A stretch of DNA of 64,000 nucleotides from Azoarcus_F sp048158365 (GTDB lineage Bacteria > Pseudomonadota > Gammaproteobacteria > Burkholderiales > Rhodocyclaceae). Positions within the stretch are counted from its first letter, which is position 1; the number at the start of each line of letters is the position of its first letter. This document shows positions 8,577 to 17,081 of this stretch, piece by piece. The translations under genes and the position numbers were made by a program. The notes beneath the pieces were generated by a model. It worked only from the letters and a program-made list of their open reading frames with translations, made no database searches and was not told the origin of the DNA. Where the stretch lies: assembly GCA_048158365.1 (NCBI GenBank), contig JBLLNL010000008.1. One strand, given 5' to 3'.

Positions 8577-9899
8577 ATGCAGTTCAAGAAAAGCTTGATG
8601 CTCGGAGCGACCGTCGCGGGTCTGCTCACCACCGGATACGCGGTGGCCCAGGAGCAATACATCGGTCTGCCGAGCTACCGCGTCGGCGCTTATGCAGCGG
8701 GCGGTACCGCGTTGTACGGCGGATGGATCGATTACATGCAGATGCTCAACGAGCGTGACGGCGGGGTGAACGGCGTCAAGCTCGTTTGGGAAGAGTGTGA
8801 AACCGAGTACAACAACGCACGTGGCGTCGAGTGCTACGAGCGCATGAAGAACCGCGGTTCCACCGGCAACACGGTGTTCCAGCCGCTGTCGACCGGTATC
8901 ACATACTCGGTTCTGGATCGTGTTGCCGAGGACAAGATCCCGTTGGTCACGATGGGCTATGGTCGCACCGATGCGGCGGATGGCCGGGTGTTCCCGTGGG
9001 TATTCCCGCTGATCACGACCTACTGGTCGCAGAACACGGCCAAGATCAAGTTCATCGGCCAGCAGGAAGGCGGCATGGAAAACCTGCGCGGCAAGAAGAT
9101 CGTGAACCTGCATCACGATTCGGCCTATGGCAACGAGACGATCCCGGTGCTGAATGCGCAGGCTGAGCAGTACGGGTTCCAGATCATCCATATCCCGGTC
9201 GCCCACCCGGGCAACGAGCAGCAGTCGCAATGGCTGCGCATCCGCCAGGAGCGTCCGGACTGGGTCATCCTGCGCGGCTGGGGCGTGATGAACCCGACTG
9301 CGATCCGGACTGCATCGCGTACCGGTTTCCCGCGCGACAAGATCGTCGGGGTGTGGTGGTCCGGCGCCGAGGAGGACGTGATCCCGGTCGGTGACGGTGC
9401 CAAGGGTTACATCGCCGCGGGCTTCAACGTGGCCGGTCGTGACTTCCCTGTGATCCAGGAGATCGAGAAGCATGTCTACGCCAACAACAAGGGCAACATG
9501 GAAGACAAGTCCCGCGTCGGCGGCGTCCTGTACAACCGTGGCGTGGTGCATGGCATCGTCACCGTCGAGGCGATTCGCAAGGCCCAGGAGAAGTTTGGCT
9601 CCGGGCGCGCTCTGACGCCGGAAGAGGTGCGGTGGGGCTTCGAAAACCTGGACATCGACGATGCGCGTCTGGTCGAACTCGGCGCAGAGGGTTTCCTGCC
9701 GCCGCTGCAGACCAGTTGCGAAAACCACGAAGGTTCCGGGATGGTCAAGTTCCAGCAGTGGGACGGCACCAAGTGGAACGTCATCACCGACTGGGTCGAG
9801 AGCGACCAGGCGCTGGTGCGGCCGATGATCGAGGCGTCCGCGACTGCCTATGCGGCCGAGAAGGGCATTACGCTGCGCGACTGCTCCAAGGAAATGTAA
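8577..9899 (+). CDS. Periplasmic ABC substrate-binding protein (LivK-like, Peripla_BP_6 type)
   Basis: This 440-residue protein captures the transported solute in the periplasm. The first 24 residues form a Sec signal peptide with a basic start (MQFKKS), a hydrophobic core and an AVAQE cleavage region. The mature part resembles type I periplasmic binding proteins of the Liv family, with GGWIDYMQMLNERDGGVNG near the N-terminus. AGAGGAGG at 8562-8569 lies 7 bases before the ATG at 8577 and decides this start over an upstream in-frame ATG at 8547, which would bury the signal peptide. A run of hairpins follows the gene. It is longer than classic LivK (about 370), which suggests a substrate other than leucine. 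Confidence 0.88.
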   Translation: MQFKKSLMLGATVAGLLTTGYAVAQEQYIGLPSYRVGAYAAGGTALYGGWIDYMQMLNERDGGVNGVKLVWEECETEYNNARGVECYERMKNRGSTGNTVFQPLSTGITYSVLDRVAEDKIPLVTMGYGRTDAADGRVFPWVFPLITTYWSQNTAKIKFIGQQEGGMENLRGKKIVNLHHDSAYGNETIPVLNAQAEQYGFQIIHIPVAHPGNEQQSQWLRIRQERPDWVILRGWGVMNPTAIRTASRTGFPRDKIVGVWWSGAEEDVIPVGDGAKGYIAAGFNVAGRDFPVIQEIEKHVYANNKGNMEDKSRVGGVLYNRGVVHGIVTVEAIRKAQEKFGSGRALTPEEVRWGFENLDIDDARLVELGAEGFLPPLQTSCENHEGSGMVKFQQWDGTKWNVITDWVESDQALVRPMIEASATAYAAEKGITLRDCSKEM

Positions 9900-9913
9900 G
9901 ACGCGCAAACCTT

Positions 9914-9998
9914 CGGGGAGCGCGAAGGCTCTCCCCGTGCAGGCTTCCCCATCCGTGGGGAGGTCTGCAGGGTACCCGCAACGGGTGCCCTGCAGACC
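9914..9998 (+). promoter_or_regulatory. Cluster of three hairpins between the binding-protein gene and livF
   Basis: Three inverted repeats lie in tandem. CGGGGAG/CTCTCCCCG lies at about 9914-9937, CTTCCCCA/TGGGGAGG at about 9945-9964, and the strongest at 9962-9998 pairs 17 bases (one G-U) around a CAA loop, with its arms starting GGTCTGCAGGG and ending CCCTGCAGACC. No U-tract follows. Stable hairpins after periplasmic binding-protein genes commonly protect the upstream mRNA and lower expression of the genes downstream; that role is inferred here. Confidence 0.6.
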
Positions 9999-10025
9999 CT
10001 CTCTCGGCTTTTCCGGGGAGGTGGG

Positions 10026-10895
10026 ATGGAGACAACAGGCGAAGACAGCACAATGAACACAGCCACGACAACTTCCGCGACCGACGCAAACACGGCGCCC
10101 TACCTCAGCATCAACAACATCGAGGTCATCTACGACCACGTCATCCTGGTCCTCAAGGGGGTTTCGCTGCAGGTGCCCAAAGGCAAGATCGTTGCACTGC
10201 TCGGTGCCAACGGCGCGGGCAAGTCCACCACACTCAAGTCGATCTCGAACCTGCTCGGCGCCGAGCGCGGGGACGTGACCAAGGGCAACATCGAGTTCCA
10301 GGGCGACAGCATCGAGCGGCTGACCCCGAACGAACTGGTCAAGCGCGGCGTCATTCAGGTGATGGAGGGGCGGCATTGCTTCGCCCACCTCACCATCGAG
10401 GAGAACCTTCTGACCGGTGCGTATACCCGAAGGATCTCGCGCGCCGAGCTCAAGAACAGCCTGGACAAGGTCTACCACTACTTTCCGCGCCTGAAGGAAC
10501 GTCGCAGTTCCCAGGCGGGTTACACGTCCGGTGGTGAACAACAGATGTGCGCGATCGGACGGGCGCTGATGGCCAAGCCCGAGATGATCCTGCTGGACGA
10601 ACCGTCCATGGGCCTTGCGCCACAGATCGTCGAGGAGATCTTCGAGATCGTGAAGGATCTGAACACCAAGGAGCAGGTCAGCTTCCTGCTCGCCGAGCAG
10701 AACACGATGGTGGCGCTTCGCTATTCGGACTTCGGCTACATCATGGAGAACGGGCGCATCGTGATGGAAGGCGATGCCGACTATCTCGCCAACAACGAAG
10801 ACGTCAAGGAGTTCTACCTGGGCCTGTCGGGCGAAGGGCGCAAGAGCTTCCGGGACGTCAAGCACTACCGCCGCCGCAAGCGCTGGCTCTCCTGA
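10026..10895 (+). CDS. livF: Branched-chain-type ABC transporter ATPase (LivF-like)
   Basis: This 289-residue protein is the second ATPase of the importer. It has Walker A GANGAGKSTT near residues 60-69, the signature SGGEQQMCAIGRAL, Walker B MILLDEP followed by SMGLAP, and the switch-like LLAEQN. The C-terminus is unusually basic (HYRRRKRWL). Two in-frame ATGs are possible. That at 10026 follows GGGGAGG closely, while that at 10053 has a weaker site; the conserved domain starts after both. It is separated from the binding-protein gene by a hairpin cluster, which suggests lower expression of this subunit. Confidence 0.9.
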   Translation: METTGEDSTMNTATTTSATDANTAPYLSINNIEVIYDHVILVLKGVSLQVPKGKIVALLGANGAGKSTTLKSISNLLGAERGDVTKGNIEFQGDSIERLTPNELVKRGVIQVMEGRHCFAHLTIEENLLTGAYTRRISRAELKNSLDKVYHYFPRLKERRSSQAGYTSGGEQQMCAIGRALMAKPEMILLDEPSMGLAPQIVEEIFEIVKDLNTKEQVSFLLAEQNTMVALRYSDFGYIMENGRIVMEGDADYLANNEDVKEFYLGLSGEGRKSFRDVKHYRRRKRWLS

Positions 10896-11089
10896 AAAGC
10901 GGCGCGACGAACGGCACGCCGGCGTTGCAGGCCCGCTTGTTTGCCACCAGCAAACGGCGCGGCCCTGCGCCTTGGCCTGCCGCCCGTCGCTTGCTTTTGC
11001 CTTCGTTGCACCTGGGCTCGTCAGGCCGCGCGGAACCAAAGGTACCGAAGTTGATGCGCGTGGGGACAATCGACGCGAGAGGAATACGG

Positions 11090-12325
11090 ATGATGTTCTA
11101 CGACACCAGAGAAACCCGCGATCCGGCCGAGCGGGAGCATGATCTGCTGACACGCCTGCCGCTGCAGCTCGCTCACGCAAAGGCGAATGCGCCAGCGTTC
11201 GCGAAGCTGCTTGTCGACGTGGAACCCGCCGCTGTCAGTAGCCGCGACGCATTGGCGCGCCTGCCGGTGACCCGCAAGTCCGAATTGCTGGAACTGCAGA
11301 AGGGCGCGCGTCCGTTCGGGGGCTTTGCGACGGTCGAGTGGGGCAGGGAGTGTCGGCGCGTGTTCGCATCGCCTGGCCCCCTGTACGAACCCGAGGCGGC
11401 GCGACCGGACTATTACCGACTCGCCCGCGCGCTGTTCGCCGCCGGTTTTCGCGAAGGTGATCTGGTGCACAACACCTTCTCGTATCACTTCACGCCCGCC
11501 GGTTCGATGATGGAGACGGCGGCCCATGCGGTGGGATGCACGGTCTTTCCGGCCGGGGTCGGCCAGACCGAGCAGCAGGTCGCTGCGATCGCCGACCTGC
11601 AGCCCAGCGCCTATACCGGCACGCCGTCATTTCTGCGCATCATCCTCGACAAGGCCGAGGAGATGGGAGTCAAGGCGAGCTTAACGAAGGCCTTCGTGTC
11701 GGGTGAGGCCTTTCCGCCGAGCGTCCGCGACGCGTTCGCTGCGCGTGGCATCACCGCATACCAGGCCTATGCCACGGCCGACATCGGGCTGATCGCGTAT
11801 GAAACCTCGGCGTGCGAGGGCATGGTGCTGGATGAGGACATCATCCTCGAGATCGTACGTCCGGGTACGGGCGATCCGGTCGAGGCAGGTGAGGTCGGTG
11901 AGGTGGTGGTGACCACGCTCAATCCCGATTACCCGCTGATCCGCTTCGGCACCGGGGATTTGTCCGCCATCCTGCCGGGGGTGTCACCCTGCGGGCGGAC
12001 CAACACCCGGATCAAGGGCTGGATGGGGCGCGCCGACCAGACCACCAAGGTCAAGGGCATGTTCGTGCACCCGGGTCAGGTCGCGGCGGTGGTCAAGCGG
12101 CATCCGGAGATCTTACGGGCGCGCCTGGTGGTCGATAATCCGGACATGAACGATCGCATGACGCTCAATTGCGAACTCGCAGCTGGCGGCGACGACGTGC
12201 TGGTTCGGGCGATCGCCGACAGCATGCGTGAGATGACCAAGCTGCGCGGCGAGGTGAGGTTCTGCGAACCCGGTTCGCTGGCGAACGACGGAAAGGTCAT
12301 CGACGACGTCCGCAAGTACGAGTGA
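11090..12325 (+). CDS. PaaK-like AMP-dependent ligase with degenerate nucleotide loop
   Basis: This 411-residue protein belongs to the phenylacetate-CoA ligase group. The core HFTPAGSMMETAAHAVGCTV and GVGQTEQQ match PaaK, as do the AYATADIGLIAYE region and the C-terminal block beginning PDYPLIRFGTGDLSAI. The usual Ser/Thr/Gly-rich loop (SSGTTGKPT in PaaK) is missing; at the equivalent place (about residues 92-102) stands FASPGPLYEPE. Whether it still forms an acyl-adenylate is therefore uncertain. The start at 11090 has GAGAGGA 6 bases upstream. Its stop overlaps the possible GTG start of the CoA-transferase gene, so the two are probably coupled. The 194 bases before it hold no gene. Confidence 0.8.
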   Translation: MMFYDTRETRDPAEREHDLLTRLPLQLAHAKANAPAFAKLLVDVEPAAVSSRDALARLPVTRKSELLELQKGARPFGGFATVEWGRECRRVFASPGPLYEPEAARPDYYRLARALFAAGFREGDLVHNTFSYHFTPAGSMMETAAHAVGCTVFPAGVGQTEQQVAAIADLQPSAYTGTPSFLRIILDKAEEMGVKASLTKAFVSGEAFPPSVRDAFAARGITAYQAYATADIGLIAYETSACEGMVLDEDIILEIVRPGTGDPVEAGEVGEVVVTTLNPDYPLIRFGTGDLSAILPGVSPCGRTNTRIKGWMGRADQTTKVKGMFVHPGQVAAVVKRHPEILRARLVVDNPDMNDRMTLNCELAAGGDDVLVRAIADSMREMTKLRGEVRFCEPGSLANDGKVIDDVRKYE

Positions 12326-13515
12326 ACGCGATGACGGACGTCGGCGCCGTCCGGGCCAAGCCGCTGGCCGGATTGCGCGTGCTCGATCTCACGCGGTTGC
12401 TGCCCGGCCCGCTGGCGACACAGCATCTGGCCGACTATGGCGCCGAGGTGATCAAGATAGAGGACACCGGCGCCGGAGACTATGCCCGCAGCATGGGGGC
12501 GATGAATGGCGATTCAAGCTTCTTCTACGACCTGATCAACCGCAACAAGAAGAATGTCCGACTCGACCTCAAGCAGGCGGCTGGACGGGACGTCTTCCTG
12601 CGTCTGGTCGAGTCCGCGGACGTGCTGGTCGAGGGCTTCCGTCCGGGCGTCATGGCGAAGCTGGAACTGGCTTATGAGCAGGTCGCGGCCGTCAATCCAC
12701 GCATCGTGTATTGCAGCATCAGCGGCTATGGACAGACCGGGCCCTATGCGCAGCGGGCCGGGCACGACATCAATTACATCGGCTACGCCGGCGTACTCGA
12801 TCAGATCGGCACGGCCGGTGGTGCGCCGGCGATCCCGAACCTGCAGATCGGGGACCTGCTGGGGGGTACGCTGAGTGCGTTGTTCGGCATGCTGGTCGCC
12901 GTGATCGACGCCCGTGCGAGCGGGCAGGGACGACATGTGGATGTCGCAATGACCGACGCCACGTTCGCGCACGGCATCTTTCCGATGCTGGAAGTGCTGG
13001 CGCATGGCGCAGCGCGTCCGCGTGGCGAAGACCTGCTCGACGGGGGCGTGCCGTGCTACGGCGTGTATGAGACGGCCGACGGGGCGCATATGGCGGTCGG
13101 GGCGCTGGAGGAGAAGTTCTGGCAGCTGCTGTGCGACACGCTGCAGCGTCCCGATCTCAAGCCCTTTCATCTGGCACGCGGTGAGACGGGTGCCTGGGCA
13201 AGGGCGGAGCTGCAAGACGTGTTCCGCCGTCGATCCCGGGCCGAGTGGCGTACCGTGTTCGATTCGGTGGATTGCTGCGTGACGCCGGTCCTCCGTCCGG
13301 AGGAAGCGCTGAGCGATCCTCAACTGCGGGCACGACAGATGGTCCGTGACATCGATGGCGTGCGCCACTTCGGGCCCTTCGTCACGATGTCCGATTTCGT
13401 TGCGGACGAAGCGGCGGTGGTTCGATCACCAGGTGCCGACAACGATGAATTGCTGGCGGAAATCGGTCTCGGCCCCGGCCAGATTCATGCGTTGCGCGCC
13501 CTGAAGGTGATCTGA
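12322..13515 (+). CDS. Family III CoA-transferase (CaiB/BaiF/Frc type)
   Basis: This 397-residue protein should move CoA between carboxylic acids or act as an acyl-CoA racemase. It has the family N-terminus LAGLRVLDLTRLLPGPLAT and the block DYGAEVIKIED. D212 in VDVAMTDA corresponds by family alignment to the catalytic aspartate of formyl-CoA transferase. The GTG at 12322 overlaps the ligase stop (GTGA); an ATG at 12331 is the alternative, and neither has a clear ribosome binding site. It closes the plus-strand acid activation/transport cluster. Confidence 0.88.
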   Translation: MNAMTDVGAVRAKPLAGLRVLDLTRLLPGPLATQHLADYGAEVIKIEDTGAGDYARSMGAMNGDSSFFYDLINRNKKNVRLDLKQAAGRDVFLRLVESADVLVEGFRPGVMAKLELAYEQVAAVNPRIVYCSISGYGQTGPYAQRAGHDINYIGYAGVLDQIGTAGGAPAIPNLQIGDLLGGTLSALFGMLVAVIDARASGQGRHVDVAMTDATFAHGIFPMLEVLAHGAARPRGEDLLDGGVPCYGVYETADGAHMAVGALEEKFWQLLCDTLQRPDLKPFHLARGETGAWARAELQDVFRRRSRAEWRTVFDSVDCCVTPVLRPEEALSDPQLRARQMVRDIDGVRHFGPFVTMSDFVADEAAVVRSPGADNDELLAEIGLGPGQIHALRALKVI

Positions 13516-13539
13516 TCCGGCGCGCGCCAGCGGCCGGAT
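13515..13539. terminator. Hairpin between convergent CoA-transferase and phaM genes
   Basis: ATCCGGC (13515-13521) pairs with GCCGGAT (13533-13539) around an 11-base loop that can pair further internally. It overlaps the end of the CoA-transferase gene and faces phaM from the other strand, the usual place for a shared terminator. No long U-tract is present. Confidence 0.4.
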
Positions 13540-13627
13540 TGTCGAGCGCTTCGCTCGCCGCCGGAGCGGCCCTCCAGTGCTGCAATCGCTGGGCCGGGCG
13601 CGCGAGCATCCGATGTGGCAGTTGCGA

Positions 13628-14089
13628 TTATTTCTGATCGGCGTTCGTCTTTCGCGACGGCGCGCGTGGACGCGGTTTGCCCTCGGCCTTGGCGTCGCCG
13701 TTCGCCTGCGCGCCGGCGGCCGTGTCCTCGTCGCTCTTGGCCGCCGGAGTCTGCGCATTCATGAAGTTCCACGGCCACATCGCCGCGGATGCGAACGGAC
13801 TCTGTTCATCCGCCTTGGGGGCCTCCGTGGTCTGTTCGGCGGCATGTTCGCTCATGGCCTTGACCGCCGCCACCGCAGCGCGCTGCATCTCCAGCCCCTG
13901 GGTCGTCATCTGCAACATGTTGAGGTTCATCTTGAGCCAGTGCTCGACCGCCTTCAAGTCCTGGATGCGCTTGTCGAGTTCGTCGAGGTCGAGCGTGGGC
14001 GCAACCATGCCGGGCAATGGAAAGCCCATGTTGTTCCACATGCTACGCACGAAATCGAGCGGATCCTGTGCCGAGTTGTCCTTTGACAT
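13628..14089 (-). CDS. phaM: PhaM-type polyhydroxyalkanoate granule regulatory protein
   Basis: This 153-residue protein resembles PhaM. In Ralstonia that protein binds and activates PHA synthase, sits on the granule surface and links granules to the nucleoid. The recognisable core is DPLDFVRSMWNNMGFPLPG at the N-terminus, then TLDLDELDKRIQDLKAVE and WLKMNLNMLQMT. The C-terminal third is Ala/Lys/Arg-rich and low in complexity, a likely DNA-binding tail. The ATG at 14089 is chosen because GGGAGAGAC lies just upstream on the minus strand; an ATG 27 bases earlier is possible. It stands downstream of the kinase gene on the same strand. It implies that the organism makes PHA. Confidence 0.85.
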   Translation of the reverse strand: MSKDNSAQDPLDFVRSMWNNMGFPLPGMVAPTLDLDELDKRIQDLKAVEHWLKMNLNMLQMTTQGLEMQRAAVAAVKAMSEHAAEQTTEAPKADEQSPFASAAMWPWNFMNAQTPAAKSDEDTAAGAQANGDAKAEGKPRPRAPSRKTNADQK

Positions 14090-14211
14090 GCCTGTCTCTC
14101 CCTCTTCTTGTCCCAAGCGTTCATGTTACGCCATCCTGCGGGAATCTGCGCCGCACAGGTCGAAGCCTTGGCAGGACCCTGCAGTGGTCCGACACCCGGG
14201 CAGGCGGCCGC

Positions 14212-16143
14212 TCATTCGTCTGCTCGGGAACTGATCCGGTTCAGCAGTGCGCGCAAGCGTGCGGGCCTGACCGGCTTGTGCAGCAGCGGCAACGCTGCAA
14301 GCCGTGCGGCATCCAGCGAATCGGGCGCGGTGTTGCCGGTGATCAGCGCTACCGGCAGGTCGGCGCCGTAACGTTGTCGCAGCGTGTCGATCGCCTCGAG
14401 TCCCGCCGTCTCGTTGCCGAGCCTGAGGTCGATGATGACGATGTCGGGTGGGTCGCGTTCGCTCAACGCCGGCATCAGGCTGTTTGCATCTGCCGTGGCC
14501 GTGACCTCGCAGCCCCAGGACGTGAGCAGGCTCCGAATGGCCGTGCGGGCCAGCGGATCGTCGTCGATGACGGCCAGGTGCAGTCCGACCAGATCGCCGG
14601 GTTCGCGTCGCTGGTCGGCTGTGCGGCCGGTCGGCGTTCCTTCGGCGGAGCAGGCCGGAACTTCGAGCGCGAACAGCGACCCGTGCCCCGGTGTGGATTC
14701 CAGGTAGAGCGGATGCGTCAGCAGGTCGGTGAGCCGGCGCACGATGGCGAGGCCGAGTCCGAGACCTTTTTCCCGGTTTCGCTCCGGATTGTTCAACTGC
14801 ACGAACTCCTGGAAGATGATTGCACGGGCTTCCTGTGGAATGCCGACGCCGGTGTCGCGGACCTCGATTCGAATCCGGTCTGCGCGTCTGCGACACGCGA
14901 CCAATATGCGTCCGGTGCGCGTATGTCGCACCGCGTTGCTGACAAGATTGGTCAGGATGCGCTCGAGCATGACCGGATCGCTGATCACACACGCACGCGT
15001 GGGTCGTAGCTTCAGACCGAGTCCGAGCTCGCTTGCGACCGGTTTCAGCGAGGCTTCGATCCGATTGAAGATGGGTTGCAGTTCGAAGGGCTGGATGTCC
15101 GGTTGCAGGATGCCGGCGTCCAGCTTGGAGATGTCGAGCAGGCTGTCGAGGAGATCTTCCATGGCCTCGGCCGAGGCCGAGATCTGATGGACCAGATGGG
15201 CAGAGCGTTGATCGAGCGTCTGCTGCGAGAGCTCCGCGATGAACAGGCCGAGCGCATGCATGGGTTGGCGCAGATCATGACTGGCTGCCGCAAGAAAACG
15301 TGACTTGGATGTATTTGCGAACTCGGCTTCTTCCTTGCGTGCGCGCAAGGCCGCGGTCGCTTCGTCGATGCGGGCGTTCATGTCCTCATGCATGCTCGCC
15401 AGTTCGGCCGCCATGTCGTTGACGCCCTCGGCCAGGGAGCGAAGGCTTCCGCCACCGACGATGGGGACGCGTTCGTCGAATCCCCCGAGCCCGATCCGCT
15501 TGACCGTTGCCGCCACCTGCCTGATCGGGCCGGTCACCCCGCGACTCATGCTGAGCGCGAGCATCAGCGTGCCCATCAGAACGAGCAGGATCGTCATGAC
15601 GCCGGTGCGCCGCAGTTCGTCGCGTCTTGCGTCGAGCTGCTGCCGGGACAATTCCAGCACCACGAAGCCAAGAATCGGACGTTCGGCGGCGGCATCGGGC
15701 CGGCCGGCCGGGATCGTGGACAGATCCTCATCCAGTTCGAGACGACTCGGGATGATGGGCTCCACGATGCGCAGGACGCTGCCATCGACCTGCATCCAAA
15801 AGTCATAGGCGCGTTCCAGTTCTTCGGGTGTCAGGCTGCGGGCGCTACCGCTGCGCGCCAGCGGTACGCCCTGCCGGCTGACCACGGTCACGCTGCTCAC
15901 GCCGTCCTCGGTCAGGATTGCATTGGTGAGCTGCTGCAACGACTCCCTGTTGCCGGAGAAGACCGCGTATTCACTGGCGGCGACGAGCTGGCGGGCGAAA
16001 GCCTGGCCACGCGCGTGAAAGGCCTTGTCCAGATCGGCCAGCCGTGCCGTGGTGTAGAAACTGGTCAGCAGCAGCGCAAGGACCAGCATCGGCAGCACGG
16101 CCACCAGGATGACGCGTGAGCGGATTCCCCAGCTGTCGATCAC
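14212..16143 (-). CDS. Hybrid sensor histidine kinase with HAMP and receiver domains
   Basis: This 643-residue membrane kinase has a first membrane helix at about residues 11-30, a periplasmic region of about 150 residues, a second helix at about 182-200, and a HAMP linker to about 255. Then come the dimerisation domain with phospho-acceptor H289 in AASHDLRQPMHAL, an ATPase domain with DTGVGI and GLGLGLAIV boxes, and a C-terminal receiver domain with D572 in VIIDLRLG. Its ATG overlaps the stop of the upstream binding-protein gene (ATGA). This implies coupled translation and a shared function. A LuxR-type regulator lies just beyond on the opposite strand. The internal receiver suggests a phosphorelay or self-dampening. 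Confidence 0.92.
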   Translation of the reverse strand: MIDSWGIRSRVILVAVLPMLVLALLLTSFYTTARLADLDKAFHARGQAFARQLVAASEYAVFSGNRESLQQLTNAILTEDGVSSVTVVSRQGVPLARSGSARSLTPEELERAYDFWMQVDGSVLRIVEPIIPSRLELDEDLSTIPAGRPDAAAERPILGFVVLELSRQQLDARRDELRRTGVMTILLVLMGTLMLALSMSRGVTGPIRQVAATVKRIGLGGFDERVPIVGGGSLRSLAEGVNDMAAELASMHEDMNARIDEATAALRARKEEAEFANTSKSRFLAAASHDLRQPMHALGLFIAELSQQTLDQRSAHLVHQISASAEAMEDLLDSLLDISKLDAGILQPDIQPFELQPIFNRIEASLKPVASELGLGLKLRPTRACVISDPVMLERILTNLVSNAVRHTRTGRILVACRRRADRIRIEVRDTGVGIPQEARAIIFQEFVQLNNPERNREKGLGLGLAIVRRLTDLLTHPLYLESTPGHGSLFALEVPACSAEGTPTGRTADQRREPGDLVGLHLAVIDDDPLARTAIRSLLTSWGCEVTATADANSLMPALSERDPPDIVIIDLRLGNETAGLEAIDTLRQRYGADLPVALITGNTAPDSLDAARLAALPLLHKPVRPARLRALLNRISSRADE

Positions 16144-17081
16144 CGTCGTGCCTCCCGATCTCGGATCCTCTGGGCGATCTCTTCCGCCGAATCGAGCCTG
16201 ATGCTCAGTGAACGTCCCACCGTGGCATTGATGTCGACTTCGAAGCGAACCGGGTAGGCGGGAGGCGGCAATGCCAGCCCGTTCAACACGTCGCTGACCG
16301 CGTCGGCGGCCTGCTTGCCGATCTGTTCCGGAGTGGCGTAGATCGCCAGCAACGCGCCGGCCCGGACGTAAGCGGGCGAAAAGCCGATCAGCGGCGAACG
16401 GTAGCGATAGGACGTCAGCAGGATGTTCTGGATGGTGTGGCTGTTGTAAACACTCCGGTCGGGTACAGCGATCAGGACGGCGGGCTGCGACAGGGTCCGC
16501 TGCATTGCCTGGTACAGCTCCCGGTCACTGTCGATCGGAGTGGCACGAACGTCAAAACCGTCGCGCTGCGCGGCAACGGTGATCTCGCTTGCCAGCGCGC
16601 TGGTGCCCGGGCCGTAGATCAAGGCCAGTATCCGCCAGTCCGGCAGGGCCTCGGCGATCAGCGCGATCTGCCGGGCTACCGGCTGATCCATGAAGATGGC
16701 GCTGACCTGTTCGGGAGCCGGATGCTTCTGTCCAAGCGCGAGATAGCTGTCTCGCGGGATGAATGCGTTCAGCACCGGAACCGGCGGAGCATGCTGCCGC
16801 ACCGCCTTCGCGGCGACCGAACCGACGGTGACGACGATCCGCGCGTCCGTCGGTTGCAACCCATCGAAGGCATCGGCCTGGATCGAGTCTATCGTTGTCC
16901 GAGGGTGTTGGGCGGCCAGACCTTCGCGCAAGGCCGTGACGACCGCCTCATACGCACCGCCGGTTTCGCTGCTGACGATCAGGATGTCTGCATCGCCGGA
17001 CAGCGCGGTGGATGCGGGGCCCGGAATCAGCCAGAACATCAGCAGGAAAAGGGCTGGCCATCGGCCGCAGCACCGCTTCAT
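16140..17081 (-). CDS. Periplasmic ABC_sub_bind-type protein, likely ligand sensor for the coupled kinase
   Basis: This 313-residue protein has an N-terminal signal peptide (hydrophobic core PALFLLMFWLIPGPAS). The rest resembles the ABC_sub_bind (formerly DUF534) family, with ILIVSSETGGAYEAVV near the start, VVTVGSVAAKAV, and a YVRAGALLAIYATPEQIGKQA block near residue 245. No permease or ATPase gene accompanies it. Instead its stop codon overlaps the ATG of a hybrid histidine kinase. The simplest reading is a binding protein that presents a small ligand to the kinase's periplasmic domain. The two cysteines near the N-terminus are not in a lipobox. Confidence 0.82.
   Translation of the reverse strand: MKRCCGRWPALFLLMFWLIPGPASTALSGDADILIVSSETGGAYEAVVTALREGLAAQHPRTTIDSIQADAFDGLQPTDARIVVTVGSVAAKAVRQHAPPVPVLNAFIPRDSYLALGQKHPAPEQVSAIFMDQPVARQIALIAEALPDWRILALIYGPGTSALASEITVAAQRDGFDVRATPIDSDRELYQAMQRTLSQPAVLIAVPDRSVYNSHTIQNILLTSYRYRSPLIGFSPAYVRAGALLAIYATPEQIGKQAADAVSDVLNGLALPPPAYPVRFEVDINATVGRSLSIRLDSAEEIAQRIRDREARR

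Noticed and set aside
8541..11180. Minus-strand open frame across the binding-protein and livF genes
   Set aside because: It spans two well-supported plus-strand genes and their hairpin-rich gap; no protein family resemblance.
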